Source of the DNA: Alphaproteobacteria bacterium
GTDB lineage: Bacteria; Pseudomonadota; Alphaproteobacteria; RF32; CAG-239
Direction of reading: 5' to 3'
DNA length: 7,559 nt
Assembly: GCA_017963715.1 (NCBI GenBank)
Contig: JAGCTK010000084.1
Coordinates: 1-7,559 of the forward strand
Below are positions 1 through 5,626 of the stretch, in pieces. Position 1 is the stretch's first letter; every line of letters starts with the position of its first letter. The position numbers and the translations under genes were made by a program. The notes under the pieces were generated by a model. The model saw only the letters and a program-made list of their open reading frames with translations, had not been told where the DNA came from and did not search any database.

Positions 1-243
1 ACAACACTTTATGTCACCTTAGAGCCGTGCACGATGTGTGCGGCAGCAATTTCGTTTGCGCGTATTGATAAGATTGTGATAGGAGCACTTGATGAAAAGG
101 GGGGCGGTGTGTTAAACGGTGTAAAATTTTTTGAAAGCAAAACATGCCACTTTAAGCCGGAAATCTTAAGCGGTGTTTTAGAGGGCGAATCGTCTGATTT
201 GCTCAAAAATTTCTTCAAAAATAAGCGTCATGCAACGCTGTGA
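1..243 (+). CDS. tadA: tRNA-specific adenosine deaminase TadA, C-terminal part (5' end outside window)
   Basis: This is the last 80 residues of a TadA-type cytidine/deoxycytidylate deaminase fold protein, open at the window start in frame 1 and ending at TGA 241-243. TadA converts adenosine 34 to inosine in the tRNA-Arg(ACG) anticodon, using a zinc-bound water. Visible here is the zinc-binding P-C-x-x-C motif (PCTMC, nucleotides 25-39) inside TLEPCTMCAAA. The downstream FARI segment and the C-terminal LLKNFFKNKR helix are both typical of the family. The N-terminal half with the H-A-E catalytic motif lies upstream of the window. The CHFKPEILSG stretch resembles alphaproteobacterial TadA rather than enterobacterial TadA. 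The gene runs in the same direction as mraZ but is separated from it by 174 bp that hold a promoter, so it is probably not in the same operon. A guanine or cytidine deaminase is less likely because of the C-terminal helix. Confidence 0.9.
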   Translation, partial: TTLYVTLEPCTMCAAAISFARIDKIVIGALDEKGGGVLNGVKFFESKTCHFKPEILSGVLEGESSDLLKNFFKNKRHATL

Positions 244-348
244 ATAAATATATCAACATTTTTTATATTTTTTTTGACTTACAGACTCTAAGAACAGAGC
301 CTATTTTATCAGAACAAATCAAGAACAGTTAATAAAATCCTAAAATTT

Positions 349-383
349 TCCATTGATTCCCATAAAATACCATGATATACCAT
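349..383 (+). promoter_or_regulatory. Predicted MraZ operator: four CCAT units at exact 10-bp spacing
   Basis: CCAT occurs at 350-353, 360-363, 370-373 and 380-383, a perfect 10-bp period over four units. Read on the minus strand each unit is ATGGN followed by a 5-base spacer. From established knowledge, E. coli MraZ binds direct repeats of TGGGN separated by 5 bp just upstream of its own gene, and other MraZ proteins also recognise G-rich direct repeats. The spacing, copy number and position 35-68 bp before the mraZ start match that pattern; the exact half-site (ATGG instead of TGGG) and strand orientation are my reading. Units 3 and 4 cover the predicted -10 element, so binding should repress transcription. 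Confidence 0.7.
353..381 (+). promoter_or_regulatory. Candidate sigma-70-type promoter for mraZ-rsmH-ftsL-ftsI
   Basis: A -35-like TTGATT at 353-358 is followed by a 17-bp spacer and a -10-like TATACC at 376-381. Both hexamers match the consensus at four of six positions. The predicted start of transcription would be near 388, giving a short leader of about 30 nt before the TTG start of mraZ. The promoter lies inside the CCAT repeat array, which supports autoregulation. An alternative -10 (TAAAAT, 363-368) has no convincing -35. No base-level proof is possible from sequence alone. Confidence 0.45.
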
Positions 384-405
384 AAGCATTATCGGTTGTA
401 ATGTG

Positions 406-410
406 AAGGA
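406..410 (+). promoter_or_regulatory. Shine-Dalgarno AAGGA that selects the TTG start of mraZ
   Basis: AAGGA ends 7 bases before TTG 418 but lies downstream of the alternative GTG at 403, so it can only serve the TTG. The upstream GTG has no purine-rich box in front of it. An ATG at 401 is followed at once by TGA, so it opens no useful frame. Confidence 0.65.
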
Positions 411-417
411 AAAAGCA

Positions 418-900
418 TTGGCAAAAACATTTCTTTTTTTAGACACGGTTATCAATAAGGTGGACGCCAAGGGGCGTGTGTCCTTGCCTGCCGATTATCG
501 TGCCATTGTTAAAGAGTTGTCTGCCGAGATTGTATGTTATCGCAGTTTGACATCGCCTTGCATTGAGGGATGCACGGAAGATTTGCTTGAAAAATTGGCA
601 ACCGAAATCGAGGACAGTAACGACTTTTTTTCTGAAACACAGGATGATTTGACCAACCTTATTTTCGGCGATGCCAAGCGTTTTTCGTTTGACAGCACGG
701 GTCGAATTGTTTTGAGCGATAAACTCTTGAAACATGCCGGAATCAAAGATCCGGCGGTCTTTGTCGGTAAAGGTCGCAAATTCCAAATTTGGTCGCCTGA
801 AAATTGGGCCAAGGAAGAAGAGCGTGTCAGAGAAAAGATTTTGAACAACCGGCCGGTACTCAATATCAAAAAAACGGGAGATAAAGCCAGAAATGACTGA
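418..900 (+). CDS. mraZ: Transcriptional regulator MraZ
   Basis: MraZ is an AbrB-fold DNA-binding protein that caps the dcw cluster and represses its own promoter through direct repeats. The 160-residue product has the two SpoVT/AbrB half-domains: NKVDAKGRVSLPADYR at residues 13-28 and FDSTGRIVLSDKLLKHAGI at 91-109, each with the D-x-x-G-R signature. The second is followed by VFVGKGRKFQIWSPENW (114-130), a strong MraZ hallmark. I chose TTG 418 over GTG 403 because AAGGA (406-410) is correctly spaced for TTG and because MraZ proteins normally begin only a few residues before the F-L-x-x-x-x-N-K-V-D segment. The frame would allow five extra residues from GTG. The length is slightly above the usual 140-150 owing to a charged tail (131-160). 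Its end overlaps the rsmH start by 8 bases, which suggests coupled translation. The phased CCAT repeats just upstream are its likely operator. Confidence 0.93.
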   Translation: MAKTFLFLDTVINKVDAKGRVSLPADYRAIVKELSAEIVCYRSLTSPCIEGCTEDLLEKLATEIEDSNDFFSETQDDLTNLIFGDAKRFSFDSTGRIVLSDKLLKHAGIKDPAVFVGKGRKFQIWSPENWAKEEERVREKILNNRPVLNIKKTGDKARND

Positions 901-1420
901 GCCGCAAAGACATATTCCCGTCATGCTCGGACAAGTCATCGAGGCGATGTCCGTCAAGAAAGGCGGCGTGTATGTTGATGCGACATTCGGTTTCGGCGGC
1001 TATACATCAGCCATGCTTGACAAGGCTGATTGTAAGGTTATTGCAATTGATCGCGATGCCGAGGTTTTGGGGCGTGCGAGAGAATTAAAAGCCAAATATG
1101 GTGCACGCTTTGAGTTTAAGCCGGGCCGTTTTTCAAACTTAAAAGATTTGGTGGCACAACGGGTGGACGGCGTAGTTTTTGATATCGGGGTGTCCTCGAT
1201 GCAATTAGATGATGCCGAACGCGGTTTTTCGTTTTTGCATGAGGCAAAACTTGATATGCGGATGTCTCAAACGGGCAGAAGTGCTTATGATGTGGTCAAC
1301 GGTGCATCCGAAGAAACGTTGGCGGATATTTTGTACCGGTTCGGTGAAGAAAAAAAATATCTTCAGATTGCGCCTCGCATTCTTGTGCGTCGTGCTCAAA
1401 AACCGATTGAAACGACAACG

Positions 1421-1423
1421 TAA
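1421..1423 (+). other. Premature in-frame stop (TAA) within rsmH, codon 177
   Basis: The codons around it read ACA ACG TAA CTG GCC ACC, and translation resumes in the same frame with typical RsmH sequence. TAA is also the terminal codon of rsmH, ftsL, ftsI, smr, mltA, timA and secB in this window, so a general reassignment of TAA is ruled out. No RNA hairpin or slippery heptamer that would suggest recoding is obvious next to it. Confidence 0.9.
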
Positions 1424-1805
1424 CTGGCCACCGTTGTTTATGAAGTTTTGGGGCCAAAACACGGCAAGGGCGCCGATCCGGCCACACGGACCTTTCAGGC
1501 TTTGAGAATTGCCGTCAATGATGAACTCGGTGAACTTCAAGCAGGTTTGGAAGCGGCCAAAGAATTATTAAATCCCGGCGGGCGATTGGTTGTTGTGGAT
1601 TTTCACTCGCTTGAAGACAGAATTGTCAAAAACTTTTTCAAAGAAAACAGCGCAAAAAAAGTCCACGTTTCGCGCTACAGCAAGGAAAATGTCACGGCCT
1701 CATATCCTTTTTGTGAGGTGTCGGATGTGATATTGCCTTTAAACGATGAAATTTTGTTCAACCCTCGCGCACGCTCTGCCAAGATGCGTTATGCAATAAG
1801 AAGTC

Positions 1806-1811
1806 AAGGAG
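1806..1811 (+). promoter_or_regulatory. Strong Shine-Dalgarno AAGGAG for ftsL
   Basis: AAGGAG lies inside the last codons of rsmH, 7 bases before ATG 1819. It is the best ribosome binding site in the dcw unit. It lets ftsL be translated independently of whether ribosomes reach the end of the interrupted rsmH. Confidence 0.75.
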
Positions 1812-1818
1812 AATAAAA

Positions 1819-2175
1819 ATGGTGAGTACGAAAACAGCGTTAACGGCCTTGTGGCTGACACTGACATGCTTTGTGATTTTCGGGTGTTTTATCTTAAAAA
1901 ATCAGGTGCATGATTTGGAAAGAGAGTTGTCTCGTATCAACCAAAATATTGCAAGCGATGCTAAAAATATTCATATCGCCAAGGCGGAATGGGGGATTCT
2001 TAATACGCCGGAACGCTTGAAAAAATTGGCTTCAGTACATAGCGCTTTAAATAAAATCAAGGCTGAACAAATTATTAACTATTCTGCGTTACCATTTGAG
2101 AATGAACCATCTGTCATCAGTGTGGCAAAATCGGGTTCTCATGAATACAAAAAATTGGTTAAGCAGGAGCGTTAA
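1819..2175 (+). CDS. ftsL: Cell division protein FtsL
   Basis: FtsL is a small bitopic inner-membrane protein of the divisome that, with FtsB and FtsQ, activates FtsWI septal peptidoglycan synthesis. The 118-residue product shows a short cytoplasmic start, one hydrophobic membrane segment (about 7-27, ALTALWLTLTCFVIFGCFIL), then a heptad-like charged helix (28-55, NQVHDLERELSRINQNIA) expected to form a coiled coil. AEWGILNTPERLKKLA at 56-71 is the A-E-W-x-x-L-x-x-P-x-R-L signature seen in alphaproteobacterial FtsL. Start ATG 1819 is set by AAGGAG 7 bases upstream, two bases after the rsmH stop. The position between rsmH and ftsI is the classic ftsL slot, which supports the call since the family is poorly conserved in sequence. 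The C-terminal tail (about 90-118) is unremarkable. Confidence 0.88.
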   Translation: MVSTKTALTALWLTLTCFVIFGCFILKNQVHDLERELSRINQNIASDAKNIHIAKAEWGILNTPERLKKLASVHSALNKIKAEQIINYSALPFENEPSVISVAKSGSHEYKKLVKQER

Positions 2176-2183
2176 GCATAAAA

Positions 2184-3926
2184 ATGTTGTCGGTCAGTCT
2201 GTCAAAAAAACATCCTCGTGTTTATGATGTCAGCCCTAAACAGAGCATCAATCCTGCATCCAATTTTTTTGAGGAAAATTATAATGTGGATGCCGTGCGC
2301 GTCAGCAAAACGCGTATGTATTATGCTGTTGCGGCGTTTATAGGTATCTATCTTTTGATTGCCATCAGAGTGATGGCGGTGTGTTTATCGCACGGGGTGC
2401 AAATCGCTTTGCCGGAAGATGATTTTGAACAGCGTGAAATTGACGTGTCTGTGCCTATCAACCGCGCGGATATTGTGGACCGAAACGGTTTGGCTATTGC
2501 CACTTCGCTGCCGACGGTCAATTTGTATGCGAATCCGAAAAAAATCAAAGATCCGAAAGATGCGGCCGAAAAATTGGTCGACTTGTTTGAGGATATGAAG
2601 TATGATGATGTGTACGCCAAACTGACCAAAAAACGCAGTTCTTTTGTGATGCTAAGGCATGATATGTCGCCGGCCCAACAAGCCGAAGTCAATGCACTGG
2701 GTATTCCTGCCCTCGAATTTCAGGAAAGCGAAAAGAGAGTTTATTTGCATAACAATTTGTTTGTGCACGCTTTGGGGTATACCAATATTGACAACGAAGG
2801 AAAAGCCGGTATTGAACGTTTCTTAAATGACCGCCTGATACATTCGACAACACCGCTTACCGTCACACTTGATACGGGCGTGCAAGATACCATTCGAACG
2901 GAACTTGCGGCGGCTGTCGAAAAATTCAAAGCCATCGGGGCGGCTGCTATTTTGATGGATGTCAACACAGGTGAAGTTATATCAATGGTTTCATTGCCGG
3001 ATTACAATCCGAATGTTAAAATTCCGGTCGATGACAGAGCGTTGTTTAATTTTACAACGCAGGGCATTTATGAACCGGGTTCCGTTTTTAAGACATTTAA
3101 CACGGCACTCGGGCTTGAGAGCGGAAAAGTTAAAGTCAAAGACAAATTTGACGCGACAAAACCGATTTTTGTTCAACGGCAAAGATTTCAGGATTTTCAC
3201 GGGGAAAACAGGTGGTTGTCGGTCGGCGAAATTTTGATATATTCATCCAATATCGGATCAATCCAACTTGCCAGTCGTGTCGGCAAAGAAGATCAGCGTA
3301 AATTTTTGGGAAATTTAGGTTTTTTTGAAAAGGTTAAGGGCTTGGAATTGTATGAAAAGGCTCTGCCGCAATTTCAAAGCGCAAAAAAATGGACGGATGT
3401 GACGATGGCAACGGTTTCGTTCGGACACGGTATTTCTGTCACGCCAATGCACGTGATTACAGCATTTTCGGCTTTGGTCAACGGCGGTATTTATCACGAG
3501 CCGACATTGATTAAAACAACCGAGCGAAAACTGTCGCGTCGTGTGATTTCGGAACACACCTCGGAACAAATGCGTCCGCTTTTGCGTGATATTGTTTTAT
3601 ACGGTACGGGACGCAGAGCCGATGTCGCCGGCTATGAAGTGGCCGGTAAAACAGGTACGGCCGAAAAAGTCATTAATGGCAAATATGCTAAAAATCGTCT
3701 GACAAATACCTTTTTGTCGGCATTCCCGGCTTCAAATCCGAAATATGCGTTGATGGTTATTATAGATGAACCGAAGCCGACGCCAGAAACATCCGGCCAT
3801 AGCACGTCCGGTTGGAATGCCGTGCCGACGACGGGCAAAATTATTGCCGAAATTGCGCCGCAACTGGGACTTCAGGCAAATTTTGATTTGAAGACACAAC
3901 GCGCCCACGTCAAATCGGTGCGGTAA
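2184..3926 (+). CDS. ftsI: Septal peptidoglycan D,D-transpeptidase FtsI (class B PBP, PBP3)
   Basis: FtsI crosslinks septal peptidoglycan together with the glycosyltransferase FtsW and is the target of many beta-lactams. The 580-residue product has a cytoplasmic tail (1-46), one membrane anchor (about 47-67, YYAVAAFIGIYLLIAI), and a pedestal domain beginning at INRADIVDRNG (92-102). The penicillin-binding domain carries all three active-site motifs: S-x-x-K at S300-V-F-K303 within YEPGSVFKTF, S-x-N at S354-S-N356, and K489-T-G491 within AGKTGTAEK. HALGYTN (195-201) and GKAGIERFLND (206-216) are typical of the class B pedestal. No PASTA domains are present, as usual for Gram-negative FtsI. The start is ATG 2184, 8 bases after ftsL ends. 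An AGGAG (2165-2169) sits rather far upstream (14 bases), so coupling to ftsL is likely. It is normally followed by murE, but here the next gene is convergent smr. Confidence 0.95.
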   Translation: MLSVSLSKKHPRVYDVSPKQSINPASNFFEENYNVDAVRVSKTRMYYAVAAFIGIYLLIAIRVMAVCLSHGVQIALPEDDFEQREIDVSVPINRADIVDRNGLAIATSLPTVNLYANPKKIKDPKDAAEKLVDLFEDMKYDDVYAKLTKKRSSFVMLRHDMSPAQQAEVNALGIPALEFQESEKRVYLHNNLFVHALGYTNIDNEGKAGIERFLNDRLIHSTTPLTVTLDTGVQDTIRTELAAAVEKFKAIGAAAILMDVNTGEVISMVSLPDYNPNVKIPVDDRALFNFTTQGIYEPGSVFKTFNTALGLESGKVKVKDKFDATKPIFVQRQRFQDFHGENRWLSVGEILIYSSNIGSIQLASRVGKEDQRKFLGNLGFFEKVKGLELYEKALPQFQSAKKWTDVTMATVSFGHGISVTPMHVITAFSALVNGGIYHEPTLIKTTERKLSRRVISEHTSEQMRPLLRDIVLYGTGRRADVAGYEVAGKTGTAEKVINGKYAKNRLTNTFLSAFPASNPKYALMVIIDEPKPTPETSGHSTSGWNAVPTTGKIIAEIAPQLGLQANFDLKTQRAHVKSVR

Positions 3927-3927
3927 C

Positions 3928-3949
3928 ATAAAAAACAATTCATTTTTAT
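3928..3949. terminator. Weak, AT-only bidirectional terminator candidate between ftsI and smr
   Basis: ATAAAAA (3928-3934) and TTTTTAT (3943-3949) are perfect inverse complements around an 8-base loop, in the 19-bp gap between the convergent stop codons and overlapping the smr stop. An A-run on one side and a T-run on the other would give U-rich ends in both directions. The stem has no G:C pair, so its stability is doubtful. Collision of the two transcription units or Rho-dependent ending is equally possible. Confidence 0.25.
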
Positions 3950-4491
3950 CGGTGAACAGCCTTTGATGCTTGATTTTGTTTTTTGCGGCGAAGCAAGAGA
4001 TAAAGTGCGCCTTCGCCGCCGAGTTTTTGTGACGGGTGAATATAGGTCAAAATCATCGGTTTTAAGTCGTCTGTTTGAATCCACTCCAAAATAAGTTGTT
4101 TTAAAACACCTTTGGGCTCAAAGATATCCTCGTTCGGATGTGACAGACCTTTGCCGGTGATAATCAAAACGGCGCGCAGGTTGTTGTTAAAAGATTGAAT
4201 AATAAAGCGCCTGACGGCTTGATAAGCCTCGTCTGATTTAAGCCCGTGCAAATCAAGAGTTGCCTCAACACCGAATTTTTCGCGCTTAAAACGGCGCATG
4301 GTGTTGGCATCAATGTCGGACATACCGCCGAGTTCCAAGCGGTGATGATAGTTTTGGTATAAAGGCATATCGTCCGAGTGGTCGCGGTGGGGTATCTTTT
4401 TTTTGGGTTTGGACAAGATATGCTCCGTCGGTGCGGATTTTTTGATGTCCGCCGTCACTTGTTGCCAAATCAAATCGTCATCATCTGTCAT
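3946..4491 (-). CDS. Smr (small MutS-related) domain protein
   Basis: The 181-residue product ends in an Smr domain, the fold found at the C-terminus of MutS2 and in stand-alone SmrA/SmrB proteins. Those with tested activity cleave or nick nucleic acid, and SmrB cuts mRNA at collided ribosomes. The motifs are LDLHG (79-83), ITGKG (111-115) and GGEGALYLLLRR (158-169), the order and spacing expected for the family. The N-terminal 70 residues are charged and low in complexity, with DDDD near the start and KPKKK at 28-32. I place the start at ATG 4489-4491, one base after the mltA stop, rather than at an upstream ATG at 4533 that would add 14 residues overlapping mltA. The order mltA then smr is common in alphaproteobacteria. 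The actual substrate cannot be read from sequence. Confidence 0.87.
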   Translation of the reverse strand: MTDDDDLIWQQVTADIKKSAPTEHILSKPKKKIPHRDHSDDMPLYQNYHHRLELGGMSDIDANTMRRFKREKFGVEATLDLHGLKSDEAYQAVRRFIIQSFNNNLRAVLIITGKGLSHPNEDIFEPKGVLKQLILEWIQTDDLKPMILTYIHPSQKLGGEGALYLLLRRKKQNQASKAVHR

Positions 4492-4492
4492 A

Positions 4493-5626
4493 TTATTCTT
4501 TCGGCAACAGGATGTAATAACGACCTTGGGCATTCATCCGGCCGGCTTGTTGCAGGGCTTGTTGCCCGTGTCCCCAAAAATAATCACCGCGTATGGCGCC
4601 TTTGATGGCGGCACCGATGTCTTGGGCCGTAACAAGTTTTTGAAGCGGTTTGCCGTCTGGGTCTGTTGTTTGCAACCACAAAAGACTGGACAAAGGCACA
4701 AAATCGGTATCAACCGCCAGACTTCTGCCGGAAGTCAGCGGCACCCCTAAAGCGCCGATTGGCCCGCTTGCATCCGAAATACGGTGAAAGATAACACGCG
4801 GATTTTCGTTCATATTGACTTCGGCAATATCGGGAGGTTCTTTGAGCCAATCGCGTATCTTTTCCATTGAAAATTCGCCTTTTTTGAGCAACCCTTTTTG
4901 AAGCAATAAGCCGCCGATACCGACAAAGCGATGCCCGTTGTTGTCGGCATAAGAAATACGCACCATTTGCCCGTTGTCAAGCGTAGCAACGGCTGACCCC
5001 TGAATTTGCATCAAAAAGATATCGACTTTGTCATCACCCCATAAAATCACCGGTGCGTCCACACCTTTTTCTTCAATGTGTTGACGCGTTAAATACGGTG
5101 TCAGTTTTTGGCCTTCGATGCGGCCCAAAAGGCGTTTGTTCGGCAAATTTTTATCAAAATCATGCAGATTGATTTCAATCAAATCGTTCGGGCGTCCGTA
5201 GATGGGGTATTGATATTTACCGTGTTTGGTTTTGGAGGCTTTGATTTCGGCCTCATAATACGAAGTATACTTACCTTCGGTTTGACCGTTGTCGGTGATT
5301 AAATAAGGCTCGAAATGTTGCACCAAAAAGTTGCGAAAATCTGCGTTGTCTGCAAAGTCCGTTGTTTCGAGTTGTTTGCAAATTTTGAGATAAGCATCGG
5401 TTTGAAGTTTGATTTTACTGTTGGTATCTAAATTTGGATTTTTTTGGAGGGCCTCACAACTTAAACGAAAGGCTGGAACGGTTTCAATCAAATTGTCTTT
5501 GTCAAATCCGCTTAAATTCGAAAATGATACTTTTTGCAAATCGATACCTTTGTGCGTGTCCGACTTTTGAACAAGTCCGCATGCAGTAAGGCACAATACA
5601 ATCACAATCAGTCCGATTTTTTTCAT
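4493..5626 (-). CDS. mltA: Membrane-bound lytic murein transglycosylase A (MltA), lipoprotein
   Basis: MltA cleaves the glycan strand between MurNAc and GlcNAc to form 1,6-anhydro ends, acting from the outer membrane. The 377-residue product starts with a lipoprotein signal (MKKIGLIVIVLCLTAC) with lipobox L13-T-A-C16. The MltA domain includes TSYYEAE (121-127), YPIYGRPNDL (140-149) and IFLMQIQGSA (203-212). The 3D domain follows with VDTDFVPL (305-312), AQDIGAAIKGAIRGDYFWG (334-352) and AGRMNAQGRYYILLP (361-375). The three aspartates that name the 3D domain are visible (D306 or D308, D336, D348). I chose ATG 5624-5626 because it puts the signal peptide at the very start and overlaps the upstream stop as TAATG. 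A start 10 codons earlier would spoil the signal peptide. Several conserved glycines are replaced (see findings). Confidence 0.93.
   Translation of the reverse strand: MKKIGLIVIVLCLTACGLVQKSDTHKGIDLQKVSFSNLSGFDKDNLIETVPAFRLSCEALQKNPNLDTNSKIKLQTDAYLKICKQLETTDFADNADFRNFLVQHFEPYLITDNGQTEGKYTSYYEAEIKASKTKHGKYQYPIYGRPNDLIEINLHDFDKNLPNKRLLGRIEGQKLTPYLTRQHIEEKGVDAPVILWGDDKVDIFLMQIQGSAVATLDNGQMVRISYADNNGHRFVGIGGLLLQKGLLKKGEFSMEKIRDWLKEPPDIAEVNMNENPRVIFHRISDASGPIGALGVPLTSGRSLAVDTDFVPLSSLLWLQTTDPDGKPLQKLVTAQDIGAAIKGAIRGDYFWGHGQQALQQAGRMNAQGRYYILLPKE

Larger units (their letters stand above)
893..1816 (+). pseudogene. rsmH: 16S rRNA (cytosine(1402)-N4)-methyltransferase RsmH, interrupted by an in-frame TAA
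   Basis: RsmH (MraW) uses S-adenosylmethionine to methylate N4 of C1402 in 16S rRNA. The frame starts at ATG 893, inside the 3' end of mraZ. Residues 1-176 hold VDATFGFGG (28-36, SAM loop), VIAIDRD (49-55), DIGVSSMQLD (97-106) and RGFSF (110-114). Codon 177 is TAA (1421-1423). The same frame then continues without a shift: LATVVYEVLG, PATRTFQALRI (196-206), GGRLVVVDFHSLEDR (229-243) and NPRARSAKMR (290-299), ending at TAA 1814-1816. The full span is 307 codons, matching a normal RsmH of about 310. Homologues usually read T-x-x-Q-L-A here, so a CAA to TAA change is the simplest cause. Gene callers may split it into 893-1423 and a piece starting at TTG 1448. The upper piece alone lacks the HSLEDR end of the methyltransferase fold and is probably inactive. 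A sequencing error, a strain-level nonsense mutation or readthrough are all possible. E. coli tolerates loss of rsmH. Confidence 0.9.

Noticed and set aside
258..300. Intrinsic terminator after tadA
   Set aside because: The T-run (258-275) precedes, rather than follows, the weak CTCT/AGAG hairpin near 286-298, so the order is wrong for the plus strand and the stem is only about 4 bp.
274..307. TTGACT (274-279) as the -35 of a tadA-mraZ intergenic promoter
   Set aside because: The nearest -10-like hexamer (TATTTT, 302-307) is 22 bases away and nothing suitable lies at 16-18 bases.
439..957. Long minus-strand open frame opposite mraZ
   Set aside because: It has no family motifs and overlaps a clearly recognised mraZ; it is a shadow frame.
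1421..1423. Reassignment of TAA to glutamine
   Set aside because: Seven genes in the window end at TAA in positions matching their family lengths, so TAA works as a stop here.
1209..1505. Alternative plus-strand frame across the rsmH stop, suggesting a frameshift
   Set aside because: Its translation has no RsmH motifs, and the true RsmH frame is the same before and after the stop, so this is a nonsense codon and not a frameshift.
1448..1816. Separate gene starting at TTG 1448
   Set aside because: It begins mid-domain, has no ribosome binding site and matches only the C-terminal part of RsmH; it is the second half of the interrupted gene.
3914..3954. Direct repeat ATCGGTG at 3914-3920 and 3948-3954
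   Set aside because: Only 7 bp, both copies are within coding ends (ftsI and smr) and fit their codons; probably chance.
4378..4750. Plus-strand open frames across the smr/mltA junction
   Set aside because: They lie antisense to well-supported genes and show no recognisable domain.
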